From contig JACMNQ010000025.1 in NCBI GenBank assembly GCA_014378465.1, forward strand, positions 1 through 64,000: a DNA stretch of 64,000 bases, given 5' to 3'. The position numbers were made by a program, and so were the translations under genes. Positions within the stretch are counted from its first letter, which is position 1, and each line of letters starts with the position of its first letter. The notes under the pieces are model-generated. The model was not told the DNA's origin. It saw only the letters and a list, made by a program, of their open reading frames with translations, and ran no database searches. Shown here in pieces: positions 7,699 to 15,972 of the stretch. The stretch comes from Oligoflexia bacterium (lineage in GTDB: Bacteria; Bdellovibrionota; UBA1018).

Positions 7699-8994
7699 TC
7701 AGTACATGGCCGTCTTGTCGGAAAGCCTCAGGGCCTGCAGGATTTCCTTGGCGCGAGTGAGGTTGATCTGCTTTTCATTTTTCAGAATTTCATTGAGCTG
7801 CTCGCGCACGTGATGAATCTCATGCACTTCCGCGCCAGCGGCGATCGCGAGGTTCGCGGCATGAAGCTGCATGTGACCTTTCACGATGCCCACGGTTGAA
7901 AGGGCCTTGAGGGCGCCCAGATTCTGCACGAGGCCCACGGCAGCGCAGATTCTCGCGAGTTCCTCCGCGTGCTTGATCTTCATCATCTTGAGCGCGACTG
8001 CCGCGGTCGGATGAAGCTTCGTCACTCCGCCCACAGTTCCCACGGCCATCGGGACCTCAATGCGTCCAATCAGGTCAGAACCTTCCATGTGCCAATCGGT
8101 CACCGGCTGATAAGTCCCCGTGCGTGCCGCGTAGGAGTGCACTCCCGCTTCGACCGCGCGCCAGTCATTGCCGGTAGCGATCAGGATCGGATCAATGCCG
8201 TTCAGAACGCCTTTGTTGTGCGTGGCCGCGCGGTAAGGATCCGCTTTGGCAAAAAGAGTGGCTTCGACGATGCCGCGGCCCAGAACCGGGTTCACGTTTC
8301 TGACCGTCACTTCTGCGACGACGAGCTTGCCGTCAACGAGATTGGAAAGAATGCACAGGCCCACCCGTTCACCGGTGATCGCTTCAACCCGAGGCTTGAG
8401 GGCTTCGCAGACCTGGTTGATCAGATTGGCGCCCATCGCATCGCAAGGGTCACAGAGGACATGAAGGACGAGCATCGTGCCGTCCTGATCCGGGCGAGGA
8501 AGTTCACGGATCGCGATATCTCTCACTCCGCCGCCACGAGCGACGAGTCCCGGGATGCAGGCATTGGCCAGACCCATGAGCAGGTCGCGGTTTTCGTGGA
8601 GTTCACGTCTCGCGTAGGCGACGTTGCGCACATTCGGGAGTTGAACCTGTCCGATGATGAGGTTGCCCTTGGAATAGGTCTTGATGCTGCCTTCGCGCTT
8701 CACCCATTTCGCGGTTGCACTGGCGGCAGCGATGATCGAAGTTTCTTCGACCACCATCGGGATCAGAAGATCTCGGCCGTCGATGTTGAAGTTGGTGGCC
8801 ACTCCCATCGGAATGGGAAAGTAACCGATCACGTTTTCGATCAGGTGCTCGGCGATGTCGAGAGGCAAGGGAGTTTCACCGGAAAGCACTCGGGTGTCTT
8901 CAGTGGTGAGGCCGCAGAATTCCTTCACGCGCTGAAGGCGTTCATCTCGGGAAACGCGGTGAAAACCTTCAATCAAATGGCGTTTGTCGTCCAT
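7699..8994 (-). CDS. mvaA: Hydroxymethylglutaryl-CoA reductase, class II
   Basis: This 431-aa protein has the class II HMG-CoA reductase layout without membrane segments. ENVIGYFPIPMGVA (about 53-66) is the substrate-binding motif, VLCDPCDAMGANLINQ (about 180-195) forms the nucleotide-binding region, THNKGVLNGIDP carries the catalytic Lys, GTVGGVTKLHP lies near 320, and the C-terminal KGHMQLHAANLA holds the catalytic His. It makes mevalonate when run in the reductive direction. Clustering with fni, mvaD and two kinases supports a biosynthetic rather than degradative role. The ATG has GGGGG 8 nt upstream and overlaps the fni end by 22 bp. Confidence 0.94.
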   Translation of the reverse strand: MDDKRHLIEGFHRVSRDERLQRVKEFCGLTTEDTRVLSGETPLPLDIAEHLIENVIGYFPIPMGVATNFNIDGRDLLIPMVVEETSIIAAASATAKWVKREGSIKTYSKGNLIIGQVQLPNVRNVAYARRELHENRDLLMGLANACIPGLVARGGGVRDIAIRELPRPDQDGTMLVLHVLCDPCDAMGANLINQVCEALKPRVEAITGERVGLCILSNLVDGKLVVAEVTVRNVNPVLGRGIVEATLFAKADPYRAATHNKGVLNGIDPILIATGNDWRAVEAGVHSYAARTGTYQPVTDWHMEGSDLIGRIEVPMAVGTVGGVTKLHPTAAVALKMMKIKHAEELARICAAVGLVQNLGALKALSTVGIVKGHMQLHAANLAIAAGAEVHEIHHVREQLNEILKNEKQINLTRAKEILQALRLSDKTAMY

Positions 8995-10058
8995 TGCCAG
9001 ACCCCCTGTTGTTGTCTCAGTGCCGCAGGATCCCTGCTGCCCGTGCAGAAAAGCGCGACTTTGAGTTCAAACTCCTGTTGCAGCATCCATTGATTCAGTA
9101 CTTCTTCGCCCTGAAGGGCAGCCTGGAGCGCAGGTTGCGCGTAACCGACCCGGTGAGCTCCGAGCGCGATGAGCTTGGCAGCGTCCAGTCCAGAGCGCAC
9201 ACCTCCGGAAGCCCAGATCTCAGGCTTGCTCGGATGTTTCGCCAGCTCCTGCGCGGCAGCTTGAACGGAGTCGACCGTCGTCTCGCCCCAATTGGCGAAA
9301 GTCTGAGCCGCTTGAGAATGAAAATCTGATTTTGTCTCTTCGGCGCGAGCGCCTTCAATCCGGCCCCAGTGAGTCCCGCCGAGGCCACTCACATCGATGG
9401 CGGCAAGATTCACGGTCGAGAGTTTTTTGAGAGTGCGAGCTGAAAAACCAGAGCCGGTTTCCTTGAGCACGATCGGACAATCGAGGGCCTGAGCTCCGGA
9501 AGCATGCGACAGTTTCTCGAGGGCTTGAAGTCCACCTTTGAACTGCGGAGTTCCCTCAGGCTGCATGCATTCCTGAATCGCATTGAGGTGCACGCAGAGA
9601 GCCTGAGCATGAATGGAATGAATGAGTTCCTGAAGCCTGGCAAGAGGCGCATCGATGAGCTGGGAGATCCCGAGATTGGCGAAAAGAGTCAGCTCAGGCA
9701 ATTCGATACGGAGCTTCTGCCACTCACCCAGGAGTCCACCTTCGCGACTTTCGAAGTCCCGGCGCTGGGATCCCACTCCCATGGCCCAGCCTCTTTTTGC
9801 ACAGGCACGGGCAAGAAGGTGGTTGAGTTCGACTGCGTCTGCATGTCCGGCAGTCATCCCGGCGACGTAAAAAGGGTTCGTGGCTGGCTGCCCGAGACAG
9901 GTCGAAGCCAGAGTGATTTCTTCGAGATTGAGATCCGGGAGCGCCTCATGCCGGAGGTGAATGCGGTCGAGGCCACTCAAGCCAGTGGCTTGATGGCGAA
10001 GATCCAACGCATGACGAATGTGGCCACGCTTGCGTTCTTCGAACTGACTGAGATCCAT
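8973..10058 (-). CDS. fni: Isopentenyl-diphosphate delta-isomerase, type 2 (FMN-dependent)
   Basis: The 361-aa sequence begins with FEERKRGHIRHAL, the conserved N terminus of type 2 IDI. It continues with PFYVAGMTAGH (62-72), MGVGSQRRDFE (93-103), ANLGISQL, VHLNAIQECMQPEGTPQFKG (about 155-174) with the catalytic Gln/Glu, VLKETGSGFS, SGLGGTHWGRIE and ASGGVRSGLDAAK. These are FMN- and substrate-binding elements of the TIM-barrel enzyme, which interconverts IPP and DMAPP. It is the first gene of the mevalonate run. No standard Shine-Dalgarno sequence precedes the ATG; the nearest upstream bases read CCTCCT on this strand. Confidence 0.93.
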   Translation of the reverse strand: MDLSQFEERKRGHIRHALDLRHQATGLSGLDRIHLRHEALPDLNLEEITLASTCLGQPATNPFYVAGMTAGHADAVELNHLLARACAKRGWAMGVGSQRRDFESREGGLLGEWQKLRIELPELTLFANLGISQLIDAPLARLQELIHSIHAQALCVHLNAIQECMQPEGTPQFKGGLQALEKLSHASGAQALDCPIVLKETGSGFSARTLKKLSTVNLAAIDVSGLGGTHWGRIEGARAEETKSDFHSQAAQTFANWGETTVDSVQAAAQELAKHPSKPEIWASGGVRSGLDAAKLIALGAHRVGYAQPALQAALQGEEVLNQWMLQQEFELKVALFCTGSRDPAALRQQQGVWQWTTNAI

Positions 10059-10125
10059 AGGAGGCGAGCTTACACCTTAATGGTCTACGATTCTAGACGG
10101 AAATAGGTTACCCTTGGGAAGACAA

Positions 10126-11310
10126 ATGACAGAAACAGGACAATCCCAAAACACCCCTCTTTTGAAGCGTTTACGCCCTTTCCTCATCGTGGCCGTCAGC
10201 TGTTTCATCATCTTCGAGATCGTGGCGCTGACGCCGTCGAATCTTGAACAGAGTTCAACGTCAGAGACCTCCCTGACCGAAGAAAGTCTGCTTCCTCACG
10301 TGCCCGGGGACACCACCCTGGCGGCCGGAATTCCAGTGAAAAAGGTGCCGGACTACAGCATTGACGGGTTCAATTATGTCTCCACCCATGCGGGTCAGAA
10401 GCAGTGGAAGCTCGTCGCCAAGAGAGCCTTTCTTTACAACAAGGAGAAGATCGTCCATTCACGCACGGTCACCGCCTACCTTTACGATGCCCAGGACAAG
10501 ATCACGCTCGTCGAAGGCCGCGAAGCCAAGTACTTCATGGATGGACGCGACCTCGAAATCTATGGGGACGTGAAAACCACTTTTCCCGATGGGTTCACCA
10601 CCCAGAGCGAGTACATGAAGTACTCTCCCACTCATCGTCAGATCACGGTGCCGCTCAACTACACGGTCCACGGTCAGGGAGAACAGCTGGGCTTTGACAG
10701 CCATGGGCTTGACTTCTCGATGGACCGGTCGCGCATCATCCTTCCTGAGGCCGTTCGCGTGACTTTGACCAAATCGCAGCCCAAAGTGGATTCCCCCTCA
10801 GTGGACGGTGCCACGACGTCTCCTGGAGTTCCCGAGAAGACGACCGTGGACTCGGATCGCTGCGAAATTGATCGTCTCCAGCAGATCGCTTATTTCACCA
10901 TGTACCCGTCTCGTCCTCTCAAGAAGCGGTTCGTGCAGATCAGACAGCCGGGTTTGTACTCGCGCTCCAGAAGATCTGAAATGCATTACGGCGATTTCGC
11001 GAAACTCCTGAATTACATGACCGCCTACGAAGACGTGCTGATCCAGGAACTCGACAAACCGAGTGCACCGCGGAAAACCGCACTTGGGGCGTCCGTAGAA
11101 AAATCCAGGTCGGAAGTCTACCGCTACGGAACAGGCGGACGCGCTGATTTTGACACTCAGAGAAATGTGATTATTCTGAAGGAGTTTCCCCAAGTCTATC
11201 AGGATAATGATACAGTCACTGGAGATGTGATCATCGTCCACCGCGACACGGATATCGTAGAGGTAGAGCACAGCAATGCATTCAGCGCCGGAGAGCCCCA
11301 GTCAAAATAA
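10126..11310 (+). CDS. lptC: LptC-like LPS transport protein with an added LptA/OstA-like C-terminal part
   Basis: A 394-aa protein (ATG at 10126, GGGAAG 6 nt upstream; a TTG at 10114 is an alternative) with one N-terminal transmembrane helix (about 18-38). A periplasmic region follows, in which [20 protein letters not shown] and [24 protein letters not shown] are the typical LptC beta-jellyroll repeats. After a long linker a second OstA-type segment (about 335-385, with [20 protein letters not shown]) resembles LptA. LptC and LptA normally form a bridge carrying LPS from LptBFG to the outer membrane. lptB follows with a 35-bp overlap and no separate lptA is seen, so one polypeptide may do both jobs. 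The fusion is inferred from motif resemblance. Confidence 0.75.
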   Translation: MTETGQSQNTPLLKRLRPFLIVAVSCFIIFEIVALTPSNLEQSSTSETSLTEESLLPHVPGDTTLAAGIPVKKVPDYSIDGFNYVSTHAGQKQWKLVAKRAFLYNKEKIVHSRTVTAYLYDAQDKITLVEGREAKYFMDGRDLEIYGDVKTTFPDGFTTQSEYMKYSPTHRQITVPLNYTVHGQGEQLGFDSHGLDFSMDRSRIILPEAVRVTLTKSQPKVDSPSVDGATTSPGVPEKTTVDSDRCEIDRLQQIAYFTMYPSRPLKKRFVQIRQPGLYSRSRRSEMHYGDFAKLLNYMTAYEDVLIQELDKPSAPRKTALGASVEKSRSEVYRYGTGGRADFDTQRNVIILKEFPQVYQDNDTVTGDVIIVHRDTDIVEVEHSNAFSAGEPQSK

Positions 11311-12097
11311 GATTTCTGAAAATGCTTCCACTTCTTCCTCAGGAGGCACTTCCGGAATTTCGTCAGGCAAAGTGGTCCACACCCTCAAGGCAGTCGACAT
11401 CCACAAAGCCTACAAGGGACGAAAAGTCGTCAAAGGCGTGAGTTTCGAAGTGCACTCCGGACAAGTGGTCGGACTTCTCGGACCCAACGGGGCAGGCAAG
11501 ACCACTTCCTTTTATATGGTCGTGGGACTCGTGCGCTCCGACGAAGGTCAGGTGCTGCTCGATGACCAGGATATCTCACAGATCCCGATGCACAAGCGCG
11601 CTCAGAACGGGATTGCTTACCTTCCTCAGGAGGCTTCGGTCTTTCGACGCATGACGGTCGAAGAGAACATTCTGACCGTACTTGAAACTCTTCCCATGAC
11701 TCAGACGCAGCGCAGGGAAGAATTGCAGAAGCTGATCGATGAGTTCACTTTAGGGCACATCCGAAAACAAAAGGCCTATACACTTTCAGGCGGAGAACGA
11801 AGAAGAGTTGAAGTTGCTCGCGCGTTAGCGCTAAATCCGGTATTCCTTTTGCTAGATGAGCCGTTCGCCGGGATTGATCCGATTGCAGTGGCCGATATTC
11901 AAAGAATGATTCAAGTCTTGAGAAAACGGCATATCGGAGTTTTGATCACTGACCATAACGTACGAGAAACATTGGAAATTTGCGATTTAGGTTATTTGTT
12001 GAGTGATGGTAAAATAGTCGAAAAAGGAACTCCCCGAGAGATCGCCAACAGCAAGACAGCCCGAGAGCTGTATTTGGGAGAAAACTTTCAGTTTTAA
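11276..12097 (+). CDS. lptB: LPS export ABC transporter ATP-binding protein LptB
   Basis: A 273-aa ABC ATPase: Walker [10 protein letters not shown] (about 74-82), Q-loop [13 protein letters not shown] (about 119-131, characteristic of LptB), signature [15 protein letters not shown], Walker [14 protein letters not shown] and H-loop ITDHNVRET. The first 35 residues are a Ser/Gly-rich extension not usual for LptB. It powers extraction of LPS from the inner membrane with LptFG, which are elsewhere. The first 35 bp overlap lptC. The last third of the gene is clearly more AT-rich and uses different codons (TTA, AGA, TTG) than its surroundings. Confidence 0.93.
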   Translation: MHSAPESPSQNKISENASTSSSGGTSGISSGKVVHTLKAVDIHKAYKGRKVVKGVSFEVHSGQVVGLLGPNGAGKTTSFYMVVGLVRSDEGQVLLDDQDISQIPMHKRAQNGIAYLPQEASVFRRMTVEENILTVLETLPMTQTQRREELQKLIDEFTLGHIRKQKAYTLSGGERRRVEVARALALNPVFLLLDEPFAGIDPIAVADIQRMIQVLRKRHIGVLITDHNVRETLEICDLGYLLSDGKIVEKGTPREIANSKTARELYLGENFQF

Positions 12098-12178
12098 GAT
12101 TTTAAACACCGCTCTGATCAAATTGAGGATCCCCCAGATCTTTGATGATCCAAACCGGGAAAGTAGACGCATCACACC

Positions 12179-13669
12179 ATGGCATTAGAGATTAAACAAA
12201 GTTTAAGATTGAGTCAGCAGCTGGTCATGACGCCCCAGCTTCAACAAGCCATCAAACTTCTTCAGCTCAACCGCATGGAGCTCCAGGAAGTGGTTACCCA
12301 GGAAATGATGGAAAATCCCATCCTGGAAGAGCTCACCGACACTCCAGACGGCGAAAGCACCACCTCGGATGAAATGAAAGCCGAGAACCCAGCGGATCCG
12401 GAATCAGATCAGCGCCGCGAAGAAGAATCCTACATCGCTCCGACCACCAAGGAAGAGCAGCTCGTGGCCGGTAAGGATGACTTCAATTGGGAATCCTATG
12501 TCGAGGAGTTCAATTCCAATTCCAGCTCCGCTCCTTCGATGCGTGAGATCAATGAAGAGCTGCCGAGCTTCGAAAATATCCTGACCAAAACCACTTCGAT
12601 TGAAGATCACCTGGCGTGGCAGCTCTCCATGGCCGCCCTGACTGACCAGGAGCGTAAACTTGGTGAGCTCATCATTGGAAATCTTTCCGATGACGGTTAT
12701 TTCAATGCGAACCTGGTAGACGTGGCTGCAGAAGCTGAGATGGAGCTTGAAGACGCTGAAGAAGTCCTCAAGATCGTGCAAAACTTTGACCCGGTCGGAG
12801 TTGCCTCGCGCAATTTGCAGGAATGTCTCGCGATTCAGGCCCGCTTCATGGTGCCGCGCCAGCCTTTGGTCGAAAAGATCATCGAAAACCATCTCGGCGA
12901 TCTGGAACGCAAAAATTACCAGGCGGTTGCGAAGGCCGTGGGCCTCCCCCTCGACAAGGTCATCGAAGCGATCAAACTCATCCTCGAGTTCGAACCCAAG
13001 CCAGGTCGCTCCTTTCACACGGGCGACACTCAGTACATCACGCCAGACATCTACGTTTACAAGGTGGCTGAAGAATTCGTCATCGTTCTGAACGAAGACG
13101 GGATGCCAAAACTCAGAATTTCGCCGTATTACAAAAACATTCTGGCCTCCGCCCAGAAGGATCAGAACAAGACCACCAAGGAATACGTTCAAGACAAACT
13201 GCGCTCCGCAGTCTGGCTGATCCGCTCCATTCACAATCGCCAGAAGACCATCTACAAGGTCACGGATGCGATCGTGAAGCGTCAGCGCGACTTTTTCGAA
13301 AAAGGCGTGCAGCAGCTGAAGCCCATGATTCTGAAAGATGTCGCGAACGACATCGGAATGCATGAATCCACGATTTCGCGCGTCACGACGAACAAGTTCG
13401 TGCACACGCCGGTTGGGATCTTTGAGTTGAAGTATTTCTTCAACTCCAGCATCAATGCCGCTGACGGAAGCGACGCTCTCGCAAGTGAAGCTGTCAAAGA
13501 AAAAATCCGTCAGATGGTCAGCAAAGAAGACCAGAAAAATCCTCTTTCTGATCAAAAAATTGTTGAGCTTCTGCGTGTCGAAAACATCGACATTGCTCGC
13601 CGCACGGTAGCCAAGTATCGCGATATGCTGGGGATTTTATCATCGGGCAAGCGCAAGAAAATCATCTAA
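12179..13669 (+). CDS. rpoN: RNA polymerase sigma-54 factor
   Basis: A 496-aa protein in the standard RpoN order. Region I at the N terminus (SLRLSQQLVMTPQLQQAIKL, 8-27) is Gln/Leu-rich and binds activators. An acidic region II spans about 50-115. The core-binding domain (about 120-310) includes NFDPVGVASRNLQECL. The C-terminal DNA-binding domain has the helix-turn-helix DIGMHESTISRVTTNK and, near residue 475, the RpoN box ARRTVAKYR. It directs transcription from -24/-12 promoters with AAA+ activators. The 81-nt gap after lptB contains a weak hairpin (ATCAAA to TTTGAT, about 12118-12148). The lptB-rpoN-hpf order is the widespread proteobacterial one. Confidence 0.96.
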   Translation: MALEIKQSLRLSQQLVMTPQLQQAIKLLQLNRMELQEVVTQEMMENPILEELTDTPDGESTTSDEMKAENPADPESDQRREEESYIAPTTKEEQLVAGKDDFNWESYVEEFNSNSSSAPSMREINEELPSFENILTKTTSIEDHLAWQLSMAALTDQERKLGELIIGNLSDDGYFNANLVDVAAEAEMELEDAEEVLKIVQNFDPVGVASRNLQECLAIQARFMVPRQPLVEKIIENHLGDLERKNYQAVAKAVGLPLDKVIEAIKLILEFEPKPGRSFHTGDTQYITPDIYVYKVAEEFVIVLNEDGMPKLRISPYYKNILASAQKDQNKTTKEYVQDKLRSAVWLIRSIHNRQKTIYKVTDAIVKRQRDFFEKGVQQLKPMILKDVANDIGMHESTISRVTTNKFVHTPVGIFELKYFFNSSINAADGSDALASEAVKEKIRQMVSKEDQKNPLSDQKIVELLRVENIDIARRTVAKYRDMLGILSSGKRKKII

Positions 13670-13697
13670 GGATTTTTTAATGACTATTCCGCTCCAA

Positions 13698-13711
13698 GGC
13701 GCTTTTTGTGC
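13698..13711 (+). promoter_or_regulatory. Sigma-54-like -24/-12 element before hpf
   Basis: GG at 13698-13699 and GC at 13710-13711 stand exactly 10 nt apart, the invariant spacing of sigma-54 promoters. Flanking bases (aGGCgCt, then gtGCa) only partly match TGGCAC and TTGCA. A TATACT at 13714-13719 overlaps but has no recognisable -35. The element lies about 40 nt before the hpf start, just after rpoN itself. This is a weak candidate by sequence. Confidence 0.3.
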
Positions 13712-13749
13712 AGTATACTGAGAGTACATCTCAGAAGGAGTTGAACCCA

Positions 13750-14115
13750 ATGAATCTCAATATCAGTTTCAAACATCATGATACGAGCGATGCGGTAAAA
13801 GACTACACGTCTGAAAGATCAGAACGTCTGGCCAAGTATTTTCAGGGCAAGATTCACTGCACCTGGAATTTCGGGCAGGTCAAACAACAGTGGACCGCGC
13901 ATTGCCATCTGGTCGGAAACAACATCGACTATTTCGGCGAAGCGGACACGGATGATATCTATGCTTCCATCGACGTCACCGTAGATCGTCTCGAGAAGCA
14001 GCTGAGAAAGCACAAGGAGATCGTCACCAATCACCTTCACCGCGAACACGCGAACCCTGCGGATTTCGCGCCTCCAGAAGTTGAGACCGAAGAAGAGTCC
14101 GAAGACATTGCTTGA
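13750..14115 (+). CDS. hpf: Ribosome hibernation promoting factor, short form
   Basis: A 121-aa protein of the HPF/YfiA fold: NISFKHHDTSDAVKDYTSER at the start, and later DIYASIDVTVDRLEKQLRKHKE, the classical helix with basic residues that contacts the 30S decoding site. It inactivates or dimerises ribosomes in slow growth. The ATG at 13750, with AAGGAG 7 nt upstream, is preferred over an in-frame start 42 nt earlier. It lacks the dimerisation domain of long HPF and ends in an acidic tail. It follows rpoN, as in many proteobacteria, and is closed by a strong terminator. Confidence 0.93.
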   Translation: MNLNISFKHHDTSDAVKDYTSERSERLAKYFQGKIHCTWNFGQVKQQWTAHCHLVGNNIDYFGEADTDDIYASIDVTVDRLEKQLRKHKEIVTNHLHREHANPADFAPPEVETEEESEDIA

Positions 14116-14167
14116 ATGCAAGGCACGCAGTGCCTGATGAACTGATCAGGTGACTGAAGAAAATTGA

Positions 14168-14203
14168 AAAGGCGCTTCCCTGAAGAGGGAGGCGCCTTTT
14201 TTT
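14168..14203 (+). terminator. Rho-independent terminator after hpf
   Basis: The arms AGGCGCTTCCCT (14170-14181) and AGGGAGGCGCCT (14186-14197) pair over 12 bp with one G-U-type mismatch around a GAAG loop and run into a T-tract to 14203. It ends the lptC-lptB-rpoN-hpf transcript and marks the left edge of the accessory segment. Confidence 0.93.
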
Positions 14204-14524
14204 AGTAGAAAGAGCTGACTTTTTTCTGGCGTGCGGTCCACGTTAGCTTTTCGTCGCCGCTGCCGGGATTCATCTACCGCCGCTGCGGCGGTGACATGCA
14301 CTTTCGCTTGACGATAGAGGGCGCAAATACCGAAAAAATATTGAATTTAACTTGACGACTTCTTGGCTGCAGTAAAAACATGTAGGCCAATGGCGCTTCC
14401 GAAACGTCCCATAATCGCTCTATTTGGCCTTAGATCGTCATAGCTCTGCCCGACCTTTGAAACTTTGAACTCATGGAAAATATTCCAACTCAAACGCAAT
14501 GTGTAGGCCTAAAAAACCGGTGTT
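14204..14524. other. Intergenic region upstream of the HNH gene
   Basis: About 320 bp without a gene. It holds the 17-bp palindrome at 14276-14292, then a more AT-rich stretch (about 14330-14510) with two copies of TGTAGGCC. A weak promoter candidate reads TTGAAA (14457-14462), 17 nt, then ATATTC. I see no coding potential or RNA gene here. Confidence 0.5.
14276..14292. repeat. 17-bp palindrome, intergenic copy (REP-like)
   Basis: ACCGCCGC-T-GCGGCGGT is a perfect 8+1+8 inverted repeat. The same core, differing only in the central base and sharing the flanking CT before and GA after, recurs at 15176-15192 inside the HNH coding region. It could fold as a stable hairpin or bind a dimeric protein. 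Confidence 0.7.
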
Positions 14525-15484
14525 ATGCCCTCATTCATGAAAGAACTCACTTCTTCTGAACTGATTTTACGTACGAAAACTCTCGTCACGCAGGAACGCC
14601 GAATCACCCTTGCATTGATTGAGCATCTCGCGGAGATCAGTCGGAGGATGCTGTATGCGGAACTGGGATATTCTTCACTCTGGGATTTTGCGACTCGTGA
14701 ACTGGGCCTGAGCGAGGGAGCCGCTCAAAGACGGATTCAAGCGATGCGGCTTGTGCGAGACGTTCCGGAGGCTGCCGCGGCGCTCGAGTCTGGCAGTCTC
14801 TCCTTGAGCAATGCGGCCAAGGTGCAGAGCTTCCGGCAGGCTGAAAAGAAGATGGGACGAAAGCCAGACCCACGAGAACTTGTCACGCAAGTGGCGAATC
14901 TCTCCCAGAGAGAGTGTGAAAAGACGCTCTTTGAGATTTCCCCCGAAGCACTTCCTCGCGAAAGCGACCGCATCCTCTCAGCGACTGAAGTGCATGAACT
15001 TAAAATCGTGATCAGTTCTAAGCTTCATGAAAAACTGCAACTCCTGAAGGGGTTCTTGGCTCACTCGAACCCCGATGCATCGTACGGCGAACTGCTAGAG
15101 TACCTCGCGACTGAAGCACTCCTTCGTCTGGAGAAACAGAAAGGGATACAAACTCGAATGCCTTCAACACCCGCTACCGCCGCAGCGGCGGTGAAAAATC
15201 CGCCTAAGATCATTCCTCCGGGCAGAAGAGGATACCTGCCTGTGACTCTTCGCAAGCAGGTTTGGGCGAAAAGCGACGGGCGCTGCGAGTTCACAGTCGA
15301 TGGGAGGCGCTGTTCATCACGGTATCGACTCGAGGTGGATCACATCAAGTCGCTGGCGATTAGCGGATCCAATGAGGTGACCAACCTGCGAGTGCTTTGC
15401 TGGCATCATAACCAGCAGCAAGCGCTCGAGAAGCTTGGGCGGCGGCGTGATTCATTCAAAAAACCGGCAGCAGAATCTCTGTAA
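14525..15484 (+). CDS. HNH endonuclease-domain protein (DUF222-like architecture)
   Basis: A 319-aa protein in two parts. The N-terminal helical part (about 1-130) contains ELGYSSLWDFATRELGLSEG and RRIQAMRLVRDVPEAAAALE, typical of a family found in many copies in Bdellovibrio-like and myxobacterial genomes. The C-terminal part has an HNH fold: WAKSDGRCEF, then RLEVDHIKSLA, NLRVLCWHHNQQ. The DH in VDHIKS and the HHN are the nuclease residues, and Cys pairs may bind Zn. The linker (about 210-225) encodes an Ala run through the embedded palindrome. There is no convincing ribosome-binding site; ATG at 14537 is an alternative. Its end overlaps the convergent GyrI-like pseudogene by 29 bp. Function unknown; a mobile or domesticated nuclease is plausible. 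Confidence 0.82.
   Translation: MPSFMKELTSSELILRTKTLVTQERRITLALIEHLAEISRRMLYAELGYSSLWDFATRELGLSEGAAQRRIQAMRLVRDVPEAAAALESGSLSLSNAAKVQSFRQAEKKMGRKPDPRELVTQVANLSQRECEKTLFEISPEALPRESDRILSATEVHELKIVISSKLHEKLQLLKGFLAHSNPDASYGELLEYLATEALLRLEKQKGIQTRMPSTPATAAAAVKNPPKIIPPGRRGYLPVTLRKQVWAKSDGRCEFTVDGRRCSSRYRLEVDHIKSLAISGSNEVTNLRVLCWHHNQQQALEKLGRRRDSFKKPAAESL
15176..15192. repeat. 17-bp palindrome, copy inside the HNH gene
   Basis: ACCGCCGC-A-GCGGCGGT is the second copy of the palindrome at 14276-14292. It is read in frame as an Ala-rich linker between the helical and HNH parts of the protein, so it inserts or persists without breaking the gene. Confidence 0.7.
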
Positions 15485-15936
15485 TCAGCTCTGCTTCAGG
15501 GGTCGTCTCCGGAGTGTTGACACAATTTTCGATGAACCAATCATCGTGGAGCTGGAACTTTCGCTCTTGGACGATTTCAAAGACTCGGGAGGTCGCTGCC
15601 GGGAGAAGTGAGTAAGGCCCAGTCAGGACGAAACGCAAATATTTGCCGCCACTGAATTTCAGTTATGCAAGTCCGGGAGGCAACTTCGCTGGAAGGTTTC
15701 CTGAATCAGCAGGTTTGGCCGCCAATCGCAGTCCCGCGCGATAGATCATCTCGGGCTCGAACCGGTAGAGGCTCAGGGCACCGATGACTTGGTACCGCTT
15801 GCGCAACTCGGGAATGAATCGTCCGAGCTCCTGCCATGCCGCGACGGCCGTATCTTCAGAAAGTTCCCACTTTTTCGAAGTAGACGAAATGCGTTTCGGG
15901 CCAGTGGACGGAGTCAAGAGACTGCGTGAGATTCAT
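15456..15936 (-). pseudogene. GyrI-like effector-binding domain gene, broken by a frameshift and a stop
   Basis: An ATG at 15936 opens MNLTQSLDSVHWPETHFVYF and EKVGTF, the expected start of a GyrI/AraC-effector-type domain, then hits a stop. One base of shift near 15860 restores SEDTAVAAWQELGRFIPELR and continues to PAKLPPGL. A TAA at 15663-15665 interrupts the same frame, after which it resumes as LKFSGGKYLRFVLTGPYSLL and finishes with AELITEILLPVF, the conserved end of the domain. The two lesions leave an otherwise well-preserved gene of about 160 codons, which points to recent loss. Intact members bind small hydrophobic or cationic molecules. Its 3' end overlaps the HNH gene tail-to-tail. 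Confidence 0.8.
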
Positions 15937-15972
15937 GCGAAGCTCATCTCTTGAGTCAGGTTCATATCAAGC

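Noticed and set aside
10059-10125. Strong promoter pair in the fni-lptC divergent spacer
   Set aside because: TAGAAT and TTACAC occur but with no partner at proper spacing.
12117-12150. Hairpin before rpoN as a terminator
   Set aside because: Stem is only 6 bp with bulges and no T-run; the operon is likely to continue.
12404-13555. A 383-codon minus-strand open frame opposite rpoN
   Set aside because: Antisense shadow of a well-supported gene with biased codons.
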